A stretch of DNA of 64,000 bases from Pseudeuparius sepicola (taxonomy: Eukaryota; Arthropoda; Insecta; Coleoptera; Anthribidae), in assembly GCA_963920635.1 (NCBI GenBank), contig OY987298.1:115434035-115498034 (forward strand), given 5' to 3'. The translations under genes and the position numbers were made by a program. Position 1 is the first letter of the stretch. Each line of letters opens with the position of its first letter. This document shows positions 1 to 11,084 of the stretch, one piece after another. The notes beneath the pieces are model-generated. The model did not search any database. It was not told the DNA's origin and worked only from the letters and a program-made list of their open reading frames with translations.

Positions 1-189
1 TAATTTCCCATATCTTGCTTGTCCCCTGATTTGAATAATGACTTCACCACGACATGCTTTAGTCAACTCGGAAATAAGTATGCCCACATTCATAGATTTA
101 TAAATTAAATAGGTTAATGGTTCGACTATGTATGGACTTATTTGTTTAAGGGTCTTAGCCCTTAGCTGGTCAAATCCTGGCGCTTTTTT
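1..189 (-). pseudogene. Non-LTR retrotransposon (LINE) reverse transcriptase fragment
   Basis: Read on the minus strand, this encodes the start of a LINE-type reverse transcriptase domain: a KKAPGFDQL-like motif, then LTYLIYKSMNVG, and after one frame change FKSGDKQDMGN, which is the usual lead-in to the NYRPIS motif. The fragment is cut by the window edge and contains a frameshift near position 60-70, so it is a dead copy. The clade (jockey, CR1 or similar) cannot be fixed from about 60 residues. No promoter or 3' tail is visible. Confidence 0.65.
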
Positions 190-815
190 GGTTTCAGGTC
201 ATTTATATATGCTTTTCAATTTCAGTTATGAAAGTCAAATTAATACATTAATTAACATTTTTGGTCTAATTCTAACATACCTACACTCTAGAAATTGCAT
301 GTGTTCGTACTCTATTCTAACTCTCACTTTTTATTTAAATATAAGTAGACTATTTTGTATGCTATAGGAGAATATATAAACACAGACGACCTATATAGCT
401 TCGCCAGCATGTAACTAACAAACGCGGCATAACTTCTTTCAGAATTAAATTTTCGAAAAACAAAATAAAGATCTAAATCCTCTTTGAAATGCTTGGTTTT
501 CGAAACGTCCTTGAAACAATCTAGATATTCAAACGAAAATATGGGTTTTGTATATATCCAATCCGGAAAGTCTATAAAAAATAAATCGCCCGTTTTCGTG
601 AGGCTGGTTCGCGGTTGTTACTCTGTGTGATATAGTGATATATGATTGATTCAGCTCGTTCTCTTCCCGAACAAACTTTATAGCTATTTATATACGGGTT
701 CTCTACTGACGAACAGCCACTTGGAAATATCTTGACAAATACTTATATGCATTTTTCAAAGAACTTTATTTGAAAGAATTTTTTTTGATAGGCTGGCTTT
801 GTGTACATGCACATT
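190..815. other. AT-rich non-coding stretch
   Basis: No exon, repeat or recognised element was seen here. The short open frame at 128-367 runs partly antisense to the LINE fragment and shows no protein-like composition. Confidence 0.4.
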
Positions 816-824
816 CGGTATCTA

Positions 825-1560
825 TGGCCTAGTTTTGTAAAATATTTTTGAAAAACCCGAAAATTGCTGCAACTTCTTCGGCTTGTAACTTTTTTATTTC
901 AAGAGCCACCCCGAAAAGGTTCTTAATGTAATCTGGCCGAAACTGATTGCTTTAAAAGCCTAATATATCAGAATTTTTGCAGAAAAATTACTCAATTATA
1001 GCTGGCCATGACCTCAGAAAACTAGCTATTTTACGCGCTTTCAATTGATAAATTAGTTTGTCACGGGGGCAACAACATATCCCTTGCGTTAGCCTGATTT
1101 ATATTTTATTAGAGCAAATATTTAAAATTTGCGAACGAAGAATATGCACCTCGCATATTTTTACAATTTTCTAGTAGGTATGCCTTGAAAACAATAGCAA
1201 GCAGCTTCTGTGTCAGTTATTTAAACCTATGATTATAGGTTTATTTAACTTAACTTTCAAAGCATTTTGCCAAGACCTCAAAATTTTAATTTTTCAAAAA
1301 AAAAATGCACTCGTACAATATCGTTTGAAAGAGCATAAAATAGGTAGGTACCTAATCGAGTTACTTTTAAGTGCTAAAAGAGCTCCCACTAAACCGCATA
1401 ATTTTTCCAAGTTCTGATAGAGTAAACTGAAAGCAATCAGTTTGGCTCACATATTTTTTTCGGTTATTCTTAAAATTAAAAATTTTTAAGCCGATGAAAT
1501 TTCGGCAATTTTTGAGAGTTTTTCAAAAATATATCAGAAAGTAGGTAGGTATGCCATGAG
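825..1560. repeat. Degenerate fold-back (inverted repeat) element
   Basis: The left arm, with GCCGAAACTGATTGCTTT near 938 and TTCGGCTTGTAACTTTTT near 875, is matched in reverse complement by AAAGCAATCAGTTTGGC near 1430 and by sequence around 1490-1530. Arms are diverged. No coding capacity and no clear target duplication. Confidence 0.5.
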
Positions 1561-1584
1561 TTCCGAAGGTTGAAAATATTTGGA

Positions 1585-1795
1585 AATTGGGTAACCTTAA
1601 TCTAAACATCCCAAAAATGTCCCACTAATAATGAAAACAGGAAAAGAACACCACTGTACACTGTACTGTTTTAAAATAAGACCTAAATGTGCCATATTTA
1701 AGTATTATTTTAAAACGGTAGGATGCTGTTTGTTTTCCGTTTTCTTTATTAAAGGGACATTTTTGGGATGCTTCGATTAAGTTTATCCGATTTTC
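1585..1795. repeat. Small palindromic MITE
   Basis: ATCCCAAAAATGTCCC at the left is matched by GGGACATTTTTGGGAT at the right. The arms stay complementary inward through TTTTAAAATAA and TTATTTTAAAA, giving a hairpin of about 200 bp. Confidence 0.65.
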
Positions 1796-1817
1796 AGATA
1801 ATTCCTGATTTTTAATT

Positions 1818-2397
1818 TAAAATTAAAAAATAAATAAATAAGGTAAAAACTTTTTTAAAATCAGCTTTTATTTAAACCCTGTACCTACTAAAACGTATAA
1901 AATAAAAAAATATTAAAGATTAAAAAAAACCTTTTTCAAAACAAGCTTTTTAAGCCATGTACTAAAACGAATAAAATAAGTCTAGGTTTTCCTTAAGATA
2001 ATTCAATGCCAAATTGCGACAAGTTTTTGTAAATCAAAAAGCTTGTCGGGGGAAATGTTCATAGAAGTAGGTGCCAAGTGCCAATTAATTTTATTGGACA
2101 ATGATTGATTGGTGAGCAAGTAGGTACCTACTTGCCAAAGTATGTATTTTCTTTACAATTCGCGCGACAAGCTTTTTGATTTACAAAAACTGGTCGGAAT
2201 TTGACATTGAATCATCTTAACGTAAACCTAGACTTATTTTATTTTATTCGTTTCAGTACATGGCTTAAAAATCTTGTTTTTAAAAAGGTCTTTTTTATCT
2301 TCCATTTTTTTTTTATTTCATTCGTTTTAGTACATGGCTTAATAAATTTAATAAAAGCTTGTTTTTAAAAAGGTTTTTTACCTTTTATTTTATTTTG
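1818..2397. repeat. Fold-back element, about 580 bp
   Basis: The left arm (AAAGCTTGTC..., GCCATGTACTAAAACG near 1955) and right arm (GACAAGCTTTTTGATTTAC near 2166, CGTTTTAGTACATGGC near 2323) are long imperfect inverted repeats around a centre near 2100. Non-coding. Confidence 0.65.
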
Positions 2398-2756
2398 TGC
2401 TTTGTATCGTATCTATTTGATTCCCATATCAGGAGGGTGCGGTAAAGAAATTTAGTCCGCCACCCTGTAATTTCAGCGGTAGGCTCCGCCTTTCATGGTG
2501 TCTCGTACTCGTGTGCATTGTTCAAAATTCTTACTAATACATAACTGTACTATACCTACTGGAGTTAAAGCGACACGCTTGCACTTGCACTCACTTTGCA
2601 CTTGCTAGGAAACAATCTCTGAAACAGTATATCTCTAATATCGGATGTGCATCCAGCCAAATCAAGGCACTTGAAAAAGTTGAGCGAGCGGCGGTCGCGA
2701 AGTTGCCGGATAGTGAGATAGTTTGTGAAAATCAATATCTTACGCATTTCAGCTAA
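2398..2756. other. No gene recognised
   Basis: Contains an isolated CCACCCTGTAA near 2460, resembling a Tc1/mariner-type element end, but no partner end was found. The minus-strand frame at 2565-2783 has no recognisable domain. Confidence 0.3.
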
Positions 2757-2876
2757 AGTAATCATAATAATAATAATTCTCACCCTTGCAATACTTCAAA
2801 CTAGGAGTACCCCAGAAGCAACCACATGCTTGTGCGGGGGAGGGGGCAATTACTTACTATTATTTTGTCTTCGTTG
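2757..2876 (-). repeat. 5'-truncated SINE copy (SINE-B 3' end)
   Basis: About 110 bp are nearly identical to 23746-23872. Both carry GGGGTACTCCTAGTTT and GTGGTTGCTTCTGGGG on the minus strand and end in an (AAT)n-type tail. This copy lacks the tRNA-like head present in the longer copy, as expected for 5' truncation during reverse transcription. Confidence 0.7.
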
Positions 2877-2984
2877 TAAAGTCGGTACATTAATATTATA
2901 AATATGATGTACACATATCGACACATTTACAATGTAGGTATATTTTTATTATTCAAATAAAAAGATGACAATTTATCCTATACC

Positions 2985-3205
2985 CCAGAAAAGACACGAA
3001 TCAGAAGGTTCAGTCGGTGTCCGCACCTTTGATGTTCCCGGTTCGAATTCCCCCCTCGCCCATGAGTTTGGACACCCCTGGGCGCATCGACTCCGCCCAT
3101 AAATAATGTCTGGAATCTGGAACTACAAACAGAGTGGAACTGGCCCCTAGAGCGGCGAACGCCAGGACCGGATGAAGGATGAAGCAGCAATAATAATTAT
3201 TATTG
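2985..3205 (+). repeat. tRNA-derived SINE (SINE-A)
   Basis: The + strand has an A-box-like GGTTCAGTCGGT near 3008 and a perfect B-box-like GGTTCGAATTCC near 3039, followed by an unrelated GC-richer body and an AATAATAATT tail near 3190. The box spacing is shorter than in a real tRNA and no cloverleaf closes. The opposite-strand frames at 2978-3270 are shadows. Confidence 0.6.
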
Positions 3206-3710
3206 CAGTATTTGCGTAATAAAAATACTGCAATGATGGATACGCTGTAAACAGAAAAATAACGTACCAAATTCAGGTTTTTCTAGTTTGATTTTGGATT
3301 GTTGTTTTATCAGTAGGTTACTACTTTATAGGTACAATTTTGGGCTTTAATGTCATATTATTATAAAACACCAAATTTTATACGGCTTTATTATTTTATT
3401 TAGTGCTTTGTTTTGGCCTTGTATATTTTTAATTTTATTACTTATTACTTAATCTAATTACTTAAACTACTCCTAATATAACAAAATCACAAATGTTGCG
3501 AATTACGAAGTTTATAGTTTTTTATTGTTTTAGTATTTTAAACAATATCTTGATTAAAAATATTAATGGTGAAAGAAACATATATACATACACAGAGAAA
3601 GTTAACAAAAAGTTATTTCTTGCAATTTACTTTTTAATATCATGCCAATGTTTGCATCTAGAGCATGTTTTGCAAAAATTGACGTTGTTTCCGGCTTGGT
3701 TCTCTTACAG
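3206..3710. other. AT-rich non-coding stretch
   Basis: Nothing recognised, apart from the polypyrimidine tract and CAG that precede the candidate exon at 3711. Confidence 0.35.
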
Positions 3711-3796
3711 ATGGCCGAGCAGATGACACATTAGTAGAAAGTTCCGAGGAAACTTCAGATGCATCGCCTGAAAAATATGTAGAAATGAGGAAAACC
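3711..3796 (+). CDS. Candidate internal exon, acidic linker-like peptide (tentative)
   Basis: A pyrimidine-rich acceptor (GGTTCTCTTACAG) precedes an open frame starting in phase 1 and reading GRADDTLVESSEETS then DASPEKYVEMRKT, with a plausible donor ACC|GTAATA in phase 0. The acidic, Ser/Thr-rich composition looks like a real linker and not like AT-rich junk. It could belong to the extracellular part of the Neto-like gene downstream, on the same strand. Its phases do not join directly to the CUB exon at 12774, which starts in phase 1, so another exon would be needed. A later donor at 3875 is also possible. A chance open frame cannot be excluded. Confidence 0.3.
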
Positions 3797-4257
3797 GTAA
3801 TACCTACATATTACATAAATCTAGCTAAACATAGATTTGGCACAGGCAGAAACATAACGAAAATAAATATGAAGGTATTCTTTTCTGGAGTATTATTATG
3901 GAATCATAGTAAACGATACTATCATTGAATAAAGGAATAAATATGATACTATCGAAGTATCGACTCTAAAAAGTATTGATACCTCCATCGGAGATATCTA
4001 GCGGTACCAATGCCTGTATCGCATGGTATCAGATGATACCAGTATCGATACATTTGTTCGATAATAAGAACCGTAATTATTATGTAGGTATATAATGTAA
4101 GTACTTACGTGATTTGAATATAGTTGGTATCGCAGTCTTCTTGAGCCTATATACATGGACATGGACATGGACATATTTCAAAGTTGTGGGCACAAATTTT
4201 ATACGAAGTTCTTAACTGAGTAGGTGCTTTTTGTAGCAAATCATCTCTTCCACACTT

Positions 4258-4560
4258 TTTTGCCCATTCACATAGATTAAAGGAGCCATAGATAGTCAAA
4301 AGCATTTTTGAAACCGTCCGCAAAAAATCCCGCTACACCAACTTTCAAACTTTAATTTTGGAGCGGAAAGCAGTTAAAATAGATAAATTATTGGAATGTC
4401 TTACAATCCTTGGGACTCGATACTAAGTTGAGGTATAGGGATTTTAACTTAATTGTTCCTTTTTATATCAAAGTTTATGCAAAATATTTGGTGTAGCGTG
4501 CGGAAATTTCAACAATGATTCTGCGACAGTGTGTAGCTTTGTCTATGCCATTCATAACAC
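4258..4560. repeat. MITE family 'GCTACACCA', copy 1
   Basis: Inner inverted repeats: TGAAACCGTCCGC...GCTACACCAAC at 4309 and TTGGTGTAGCGTGCGGA at 4489. The whole segment recurs in reverse orientation at 43985-44270, so this is an interspersed repeat family. Non-coding. Confidence 0.65.
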
Positions 4561-4711
4561 CTAAAACAATAAAAAACCAGATTAATAAAAAAATTGTAGT
4601 CGTTCATGTGAAGGCAAGGTACTAACAAACGTTTGTAAATTTTATAGTTCGATGTTTGTTCCAGCGGGAATTAGAAAAAATTTAACTCAATATTGTTCTT
4701 TTTGTTATTAG

Positions 4712-4803
4712 AACAACCAGAAGCACAGCAGTATTTTGTAGACACTGCGAAGGGTAGAAGCACAAATCACAGATTTCGACAAAATAATGTCATGTTCTGC
4801 ACG
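4712..4803 (+). CDS. Candidate internal exon (tentative)
   Basis: After a pyrimidine-rich tract and TTATTAG, an open frame in phase 1 reads QPEAQQYFVDTAKGR then STNHRFRQNNVMFCT and ends at the donor ACG|GTACTA in phase 0. An alternative acceptor CACAG at 4728 would start the exon in phase 0 and would then join in frame to 3711-3796. Codon use looks protein-like, but no domain is recognised. It lies on the same strand as, and upstream of, the CUB exons, so it may be part of the same transcript. Low confidence because it is only about 30 residues long. Confidence 0.3.
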
Positions 4804-5022
4804 GTACTAACCCCTTTTATAGTTTTAAACAATTCGCATACATGTATAAGATTACAGGATTAAAATCCTTTGAATGATATTAAATTGAAATAGTTATTAG
4901 AAATTAATTTATAACCCTGTTAGAACAGCTGCTCTAGTATAAATGGAACACAGTGATATACGGGGCGCCATCTATTTCATAGCATTTACCTCTTCTACTG
5001 GTAAACATACCAGGCTTAGCAG

Positions 5023-5170
5023 AAATCACCCGTATAAAATTCAAAGGTTTTTATGAGGTTGACGTCGACCTAGTCAAGGAGACAACCAATAAGAAAGCGA
5101 GGGTAGCGATTAGATTGTTCGGCGTTTCGGAGATCCATGGAGCATGTGTCGACGTGGGCGAGTTAGGCCA
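5023..5170 (+). CDS. Candidate exon or short orphan ORF (tentative)
   Basis: An open frame runs from an upstream TAG near 4977 to a TAG at 5172. Its central part reads TRIKFKGFYEVDVDLVKE and later FGVSEIHGACVDVGELG, a regular protein-like pattern. Possible splice sites are TTAGCAG|AA before 5023 and CA|GTAGGT after 5170. No family was recognised. It is unrelated to CUB or LDLa. It may be an exon, a fragment of a retrocopy, or chance. Confidence 0.25.
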
Positions 5171-5939
5171 GTAGGTATACCTATAACCAGTGCACGGAAA
5201 TAAGGATTGCGCTTTATTTTAGGGATTTTGGTTCTGTGTATAGATTTTTGTGCGGTGCTGTTTTGTTTGTAACAAAATTATTGGTTTGCTTTGGTTTGAA
5301 TTATTTCAAAGTTTATTTTATTACTTTTTTAGAGCATTGAAATAAAGTTTGTATAATATTATTAAGAACCGCGCGCCTCCTATGACTTAGTCTTGTTTTA
5401 CAAAACAAACGCGTTTTTATGCTGTTCCAATTGAGTTCATTTACACTATAGGTACCTATCGATCGAGGGACTGGGATAAAGTGGGTAATTGCGGTATACG
5501 GCATTGCCAAAGTGCATCCGTTCTTTTTCGCTACCTATTATTATCACATTTTAATTATCGGTTATACCTTATACCCATGGCCAGTAACAAAATTATCAAA
5601 TGTATAATCTTTTTAAAGGTGAGTATGCTGCAAAACTGATTTTTCCCCTTCTAACGTCGTCAGGAAGCGACAATGTTGCCAGATTTCGAAATGGCTTATT
5701 CCTTTTTAATCCGGAAAATATACAAATAAATAGGTATACCTATATAACTACTAAAATTACAAGTTTCAACACATGGAAATTGTTACTCACCGATAAAACA
5801 TTCTGGTACAATTGTAATTTTTTTAAGTTGTAAACAAATGCGAATAATACAAAAATTTTCACGATGTTCTTGTACGTGTATGTACGCAATTATGATGAAT
5901 CTGGCAATTTCTTGGGCGGAGCTTGACACCCGTGGGACT
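5171..5939. other. No gene recognised
   Basis: AT-rich sequence up to the 5' LTR. The frames at 5313-5510 and 5600-5833 have no domain and no supporting splice pattern. Confidence 0.35.
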
Positions 5940-6111
5940 TGTGGTGCATCAGCACTATTGTGCTATGACAACGACTGATATCTAGGTCGTGACGCAAGCA
6001 CACACCTTTCCTCGTCGATACCAATGTATAATCAATGATTAATAAACCGACACTCTAACTGGTAACATGTACCTTATTGAAGAGAACACCAAATAACCCC
6101 TAACCACCACA
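5940..6111 (+). repeat. 5' LTR
   Basis: 172 bp, TG...CA ends. By eye it differs from the 3' LTR at a single base (GACGCAAG here, GACACAAG in the 3' copy). Followed directly by AGGCGACCCTGC, a possible primer-binding site whose first base departs from the expected TGG start. Confidence 0.95.
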
Positions 6112-6513
6112 AGGCGACCCTGCAAACTTAGTGCTAACCCCTGAGAACACTGAGAAGATTATGGGAACGAAACAATCAAAACAAGAAGAAATTAGTTATC
6201 CAAACAGGAAACAACGGCGAAACTTCGGCAACTGCATCGGCTACGACGACAAAAGAAGTAATGAACGCTACAGTACTGGTATTGGCTTCAGTAATTACCT
6301 ATACTTTGGTCCATATGGAAGCAATGGCAAAAATCTCTGGAAAGAAAAATCAGGAGGGAGATAGCGCGTAGCGTGGAAACAGTTAAAAAAAATAAAATAA
6401 AAAAAAAACGCCCCGACGATTCCCAAGACAGAGGTCCGAAGAGCGGTCACACCTTGCGAACTTCAACAGGTTGTTCCACACCGGGACCTGCATCGAGGGA
6501 CTAGGACAATGAT

Positions 6514-7088
6514 ATGGCTACAGCTGACTTCAAAAAATTGTATGAAGACGTCAAGACGTTCCACGCAAACCTAACGAAGGACCCACTGGCTAGGAGAACC
6601 GTCGAAGCGACCAATGCAAAGATAGGGGAGTTGGAAAATTGTAAGTTAAGGTTAGGGAAGGAAAAATTTAATTTAGATAATTTTGGGGTTAAACTTATAA
6701 ACGAAGCAAAAGAATACATAGTCGCAATAACAAAATATTTAGGAATCTGTGAAAAAAATTTTGAAAATAGACTGTCACAACCGCAGTTATCTCAAATTAA
6801 TACGAATATTGATTGTAGTAATACTAGTAGTAACGAAAAGATGGATTTTGATTTCAAAACAGCTACTCATCTAATTTCCGAATTTAGCGGAGAACCAGGT
6901 AAAATTGTAGACTTTCTAGACACCGTAGAGTACTACTATGATTCACTTAAAGATGATGTTAATAAAAAGTTATTAATAAAATTTGTTATAAAAACTAAAA
7001 TTAAAGGTAAAGCCAAAAACGTAATTCATACAGAACCTACTACTTTTTCAGAATTAAAATCTCCTTTAGTTAATCAGGTAGGATCACG
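6514..7088 (+). pseudogene. gag remnant (capsid-like part)
   Basis: An open frame from ATG at 6514 starts MATADFKKLYEDVKTFH. It contains a coiled-coil-like N-terminal half and a capsid-like segment with FSGEPGKIVDFLDTVEYYY and later IKGKAKNVIHTEPTTFSELK, the pattern of gag capsid domains in gypsy/17.6-type elements. It runs almost directly into protease-like sequence, so the C-terminal gag part, including any nucleocapsid region, is deleted. In the intact family gag would be roughly twice as long. A separate frame at 6131-6364 in the leader is not recognised. Confidence 0.7.
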
Positions 7089-7354
7089 TCTTTCTTGATA
7101 TACACAGGGGCAGATATTAGTTTATGCAAAACCGGCGTAATTCATGGTCCAAAAAAAATATAATCTATGGAGAAAAATGCCAAATAGGCGGAATAACACA
7201 GCACACTATCTTTACTCAAGGAACTATTAATACAAAATTATCTATAGGTAACCAAATTTTACCACAAAAATTTCATATAGTCGACGATTCCTTTCCGATT
7301 CTTACCGAAGGAATCATAGGAAAAGACTTTATAAAAAAAGTTTTTGCTATCTAG
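7089..7354 (+). pseudogene. Retroviral-type aspartic protease remnant
   Basis: The active-site region is recognisable (TGADISL after 7103), but the codon that should be the catalytic Asp is TAC (Tyr) at 7101-7103. The reading frame shifts between about 7140 and 7180. The second half ends with GIIGKDFI, the usual C-terminal flap and core signature of this protease. The enzyme is dead on two counts. Confidence 0.75.
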
Positions 7355-7371
7355 ATTATACAAATTGGTCT

Positions 7372-7516
7372 ATGACAATCAATAACTCAAAATATAAAAC
7401 ATCTGTTACAATTCCCATAAAAACAAAAATACCAGACACTAATGTAATATTAATTCCGGCGCGCAGTGAAATAATGCACCCAATTAATAAACTATTTTCA
7501 GAAGACAACATAATAC
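7372..7516 (+). pseudogene. pol linker between protease and reverse transcriptase, 5' part
   Basis: Contains VILIPARSEIM, a motif typical of the segment between protease and RT in this group. It is split from its continuation at 8641 by the fold-back insertion. The frame on both sides is the same if the insert and one copy of its 7-bp duplication are discounted. Confidence 0.7.
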
Positions 7517-8633
7517 CAAAGTCTAGAGAATACTATAAGTCGGCGCACTCGGCCTTGTGTAAACAAACGTTTCCCCCCTGCCGTCTCCCGCTCCCTCGGC
7601 CCACCGTCATCGGAGTACGGCGATCGATATCTTATTTGATAAGAAAATAAGCTTACAGACCGGGATATAGTGACAGATTTTTGGACGTGATTTTACTCAG
7701 TATGCCTTGCAAAGGGCATTATGTGGCACATTTTCTCACAATAATAAGGTATAAATCAGAGAGTCATCCTGGGTTCTTCATGTGAAAAACTGGGTTTTCA
7801 ATTATTCGAAAAATATGCGTTTTGATATGATTTTATACAGGCTGCCATGTGTTTTATAATGAAGTTCAAATAGAAAATTCCTCGGAAAACCATAGGCATA
7901 CCGTTAGGGTGGGTCCAAAGGGATATTATTGCCACGTGATCTTGTATTTTAATAATTAATTAAAATAAAAACGTTTCTAAACAGGCTGCCAATGAGAAGT
8001 ATGCAAGTTCTTGTTATGAAACTGCTGAAGAAAAGATGGCATACCGTTTGCGCATATCCAAGTACACTTAACATCGAATAAATCGTTTAAATTATTAAAT
8101 AACATTCAATTTAAACAGTACTTGGACAAGCGTAAAAGGTATGCCATCCTTTTTTCAGCATTTTCATAACAAGCACTTGCATACTTCTCCTTGGCAGCCT
8201 GTTCAGAAACGTGGAAAAACTAATTATTAAAATACAAGTTCACGTGACAATAATAGCCCTTTGAACCCACGCAAACGGTATGCCTATGGTTTTCCGAGGA
8301 TTTTTCTATTTTGAACTTCATTATAAAACACATGGCAGCCTGACTAAAATCATATCAAAACGAATATTTTTCGAATAATTGAAAACTCAGTTTTTCATAT
8401 GAAGAACCAAGGATGACTCTCTGGTTCATACCTTATTATTGTGAGAATATGTGTCACATAATGCCCTTTGCAAGGCATACTGAGTAAAATCACGTCCAAA
8501 AATCTGTCACTATCTCCCGGTCTATATGTAGCTGAGAGCGGTTCGAGGCTGATTTACGACCAGTCGCAAAAAAATATTGTTTTCTCCGAGAGAACAAAGA
8601 AGTGAGCTGACTTATACTATTCTCTAGACTTTG
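7517..8633. mobile_element. MITE inserted in gypsy pol, with target-site duplication
   Basis: The insert starts CAAAGTCTAGAGAATACTAT and ends with the near-perfect reverse complement (CTTATACTATTCTCTAGACTTTG). It is flanked by direct repeats ATAATAC at 7510-7516 and 8634-8640. A 7-bp (possibly 8-bp with one mismatch) duplication points to a hAT- or P-like DNA transposon and argues against a TA-inserting one. It has no coding capacity. Its centre is occupied by a second, separate fold-back element (7657-8523). Confidence 0.85.
7657..8523. repeat. Fold-back family 'AGACCGGG', copy A
   Basis: Begins AGACCGGGATATAGTGACAG and ends CTGTCACTATCTCCCGGTCT. The two arms are complementary over about 400 bp each, with motifs such as CAGTATGCC / GGCATACTG and GGCTGCC / GGCAGCC. 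A second copy lies at 39073-39872. Non-coding. Confidence 0.85.
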
Positions 8634-8640
8634 ATAATAC

Positions 8641-10414
8641 TAAATAAGGAAATTGCTGAAGGCGTATTTTTGAGTAACTGTATAGTTCCTAGTAATGGAA
8701 TTCCCCATATAAAGCTATTAAACACTACTGACACAGATATTTCAGTAAAAGATTTAGAAATTGTAGGTGAACCAATTTCACAGTACAATATATGCAATTT
8801 TAATATAAACAGTAACATAACGCATGACGACACCAGGCCAACAAGATTACTCGACGAAATTCGCTTAACCGACAATGACACCGCAGCAAATAAAACAATT
8901 TTAGAGTTATGTACACAATACAACGACATATTTTACTTAAAAGATGACAAATTATCTGCATGTAATTTTTATAGACAAAAAATAACCTTATCAGACAAGA
9001 CTCTTACTTACATAAAAAATTACAGAACACCTCATTCGCAAAAACAAGAAATTGATAGACAAGTTTCAGAACTATTAAAAAACTACATAATCGAACCTTC
9101 CATTAGTCCCTATAACTCTCCTCTCTTACTAGAAAAAAGAAATCCAGTGGCGGACAAGAACAATTTAGACTGGTCGTTGATTACAGGCAACTAAACAAAA
9201 AAATTGTTATTGATAGATTTCCATTAACTCGAATTGATGATATTCTCGATCAACTCGGCAGAGCAAAGTATTTTTCCACCATTGATTTGGCAAGTTCTTT
9301 CCACCAAATCGAACTTGAAAAAGCATCTCGCCCTCTTACTGCTTTTTCGACACCTACAGGACATTTTCAATACAAAAGATTACCTTTTGGACTAAATATT
9401 TCCACAAATAGCTTTTCTCGTATGATTAATATAGCCATGGCTGGTTTAGACGCGGATGCCTTTCAATACGTAGATGATATAATTGTATTTGGTTGCAGTC
9501 TGCAACATCATAATAGAAATCTAAATAAAGTTTTTGAAAGATGTCGAAAATACAACTTAAAAATCAATCCTTACAAAACGAAGTCACTTATTTAGGTCAT
9601 TTAATTTCCGACGAAGGCATTTTGCCTGACCCAAAGAAATATGAAGTAATAAAAAATTATCCAACACCGCAAAATTGCGACGAAGTACGAAGGTTCATCG
9701 CCTTTACTAATTTCTATAGGCGATTCATACCAAAATTTGCTGATATAGTATACCCATTAAATAGGTTATTAAAGAAAAACACGATTTCTATGGTCACCTG
9801 AGTGCGAAAATTCATTCATGACTTTAAAACAAAAACTTATGGAACCATCAATCCTTCAGTATCCTGACCACTCACAAACATACATTTTGACGTACGACGC
9901 ATCAAATTTCGCATTAGGATGTGTCTTATCTCAAGGTGAATTAGGAACCGACAGACCTATAGCATATGCTAGTAGAACATTAACAAAACATGAATTAAAT
10001 AAAGCTATTATCGAAAAGGAACTCCTAGCGATTTATTGGGGTATCACGTATTTTAGACCATATCTTTTCGGTAAAAAAATTACCGTAATAACCGACCACA
10101 AACCCCTTGTAGCACTCTACACTCACAAAAACCTATCTTCTAAACTAACAAGAATCCGATTAGAGCTACAAGACTACGAATTTGACATAAGATATAGACC
10201 CGGAAAAGAAAATAATGCGGACGCCCTGTCAAGAATAAGAATAGATTCAAACCAGTTAAAATCACTTATTCCTAACGTCGCTATTATGACTCGTGCCATG
10301 ACAAAACAGAACAATGAAAACAAGAATATTTCTTCTTCACCAAGTCACCAGCCTGATCAACTGGGGACCTGGCAAGTAACATCATTATCCGACATTAAAA
10401 ACTTAAAAAACTAA
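8641..10414 (+). pseudogene. Reverse transcriptase - RNase H remnant of the gypsy element
   Basis: The segment continues the pol linker (EIAEGVFLSNCIVPSNGI). The reverse transcriptase follows with VDYRQLN near 9173, STIDLASSFHQIEL, LPFGLNIS and the catalytic YVDDIIVFG near 9463, then the thumb and connection region with YLGHLIS. RNase H follows with TYDASNFALG, IEKELLAIYWG, TDHKPLVALY and NADALSRI. Catalytic residues look intact, but the coding frame changes near 9165, 9570 and 9805, so no full polymerase can be made. It is preceded and followed by insertions. Confidence 0.9.
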
Positions 10415-10642
10415 AATTTGATATTAAATGTGACATAAATAAAAAGCATGCTTACGACCGAAATAAATATAATATATCAGAGAAAAGGCAATACATTATA
10501 TGTACGTTATTAAGTGATAATCTAATCCAAAACTTAGGTTTGGCATTCGAGAAACTTATAACACAATACGACAAGATAGCGCTATCGAAAGAAGATGATT
10601 TATTTAAAAATATAAATGTAGTAAAGTATAATATAATATATA

Positions 10643-11084
10643 CAGTGTGTCCCGTTTTTCATGTTAACACCCCTGAAAATCTAAGTATGCTGAAGGAATT
10701 GAACGGGGCAATTTTTTTTATAGATATGTCCCTGAAAGGTCATCATTTGCGAAGTATTGGTTTGTCATTGCCGCGGAAGCCTGGCCTACTGCGATTTTTT
10801 AAAGGGGTGCGTTTTTCGAAAAACCATATTAGGCATTTTTTTATTTACAATCTGACACAACAGCGTTAATCAGGACACACCGAAACCCCCATATACCAAA
10901 TTTTAACAAAAAATATACAGGGAGTTCCATTGTGCAGGGTGTCAAAGTTGAGCAAAATAGGAATTTTAAAGGCATCTGGCGAGTCAAGTGTGCTATGGAA
11001 TTACCTCAAAACAGTTGAATGGTCAATAGGACCACTCAAAGTGTTGGTGTGCAAAGGTATAATACAAAATATACAGAGTGTTCT
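10643..11084. repeat. Insertion in gypsy integrase region (CAGTGTGTCCC-type element pieces)
   Basis: Starts at a TA with CAGTGTGTCCCG. Further element-end motifs occur at 10919 (CAGGGAGTTCC) and 11074 (CAGAGTGTTC). It replaces the N-terminal zinc-binding part and the first catalytic Asp region of integrase, which are absent. The right boundary is uncertain. The frame at 10540-10869 is a read-through into this insert and not a gene. Confidence 0.55.

Noticed and set aside
3000..3075. Possible tRNA gene
   Set aside because: A- and B-box-like motifs are present, but spacing is too short and no acceptor stem pairs; better explained as a SINE head.
2978..3270. Two overlapping minus-strand ORFs
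   Set aside because: They lie antisense to the tRNA-derived SINE and have no domain.
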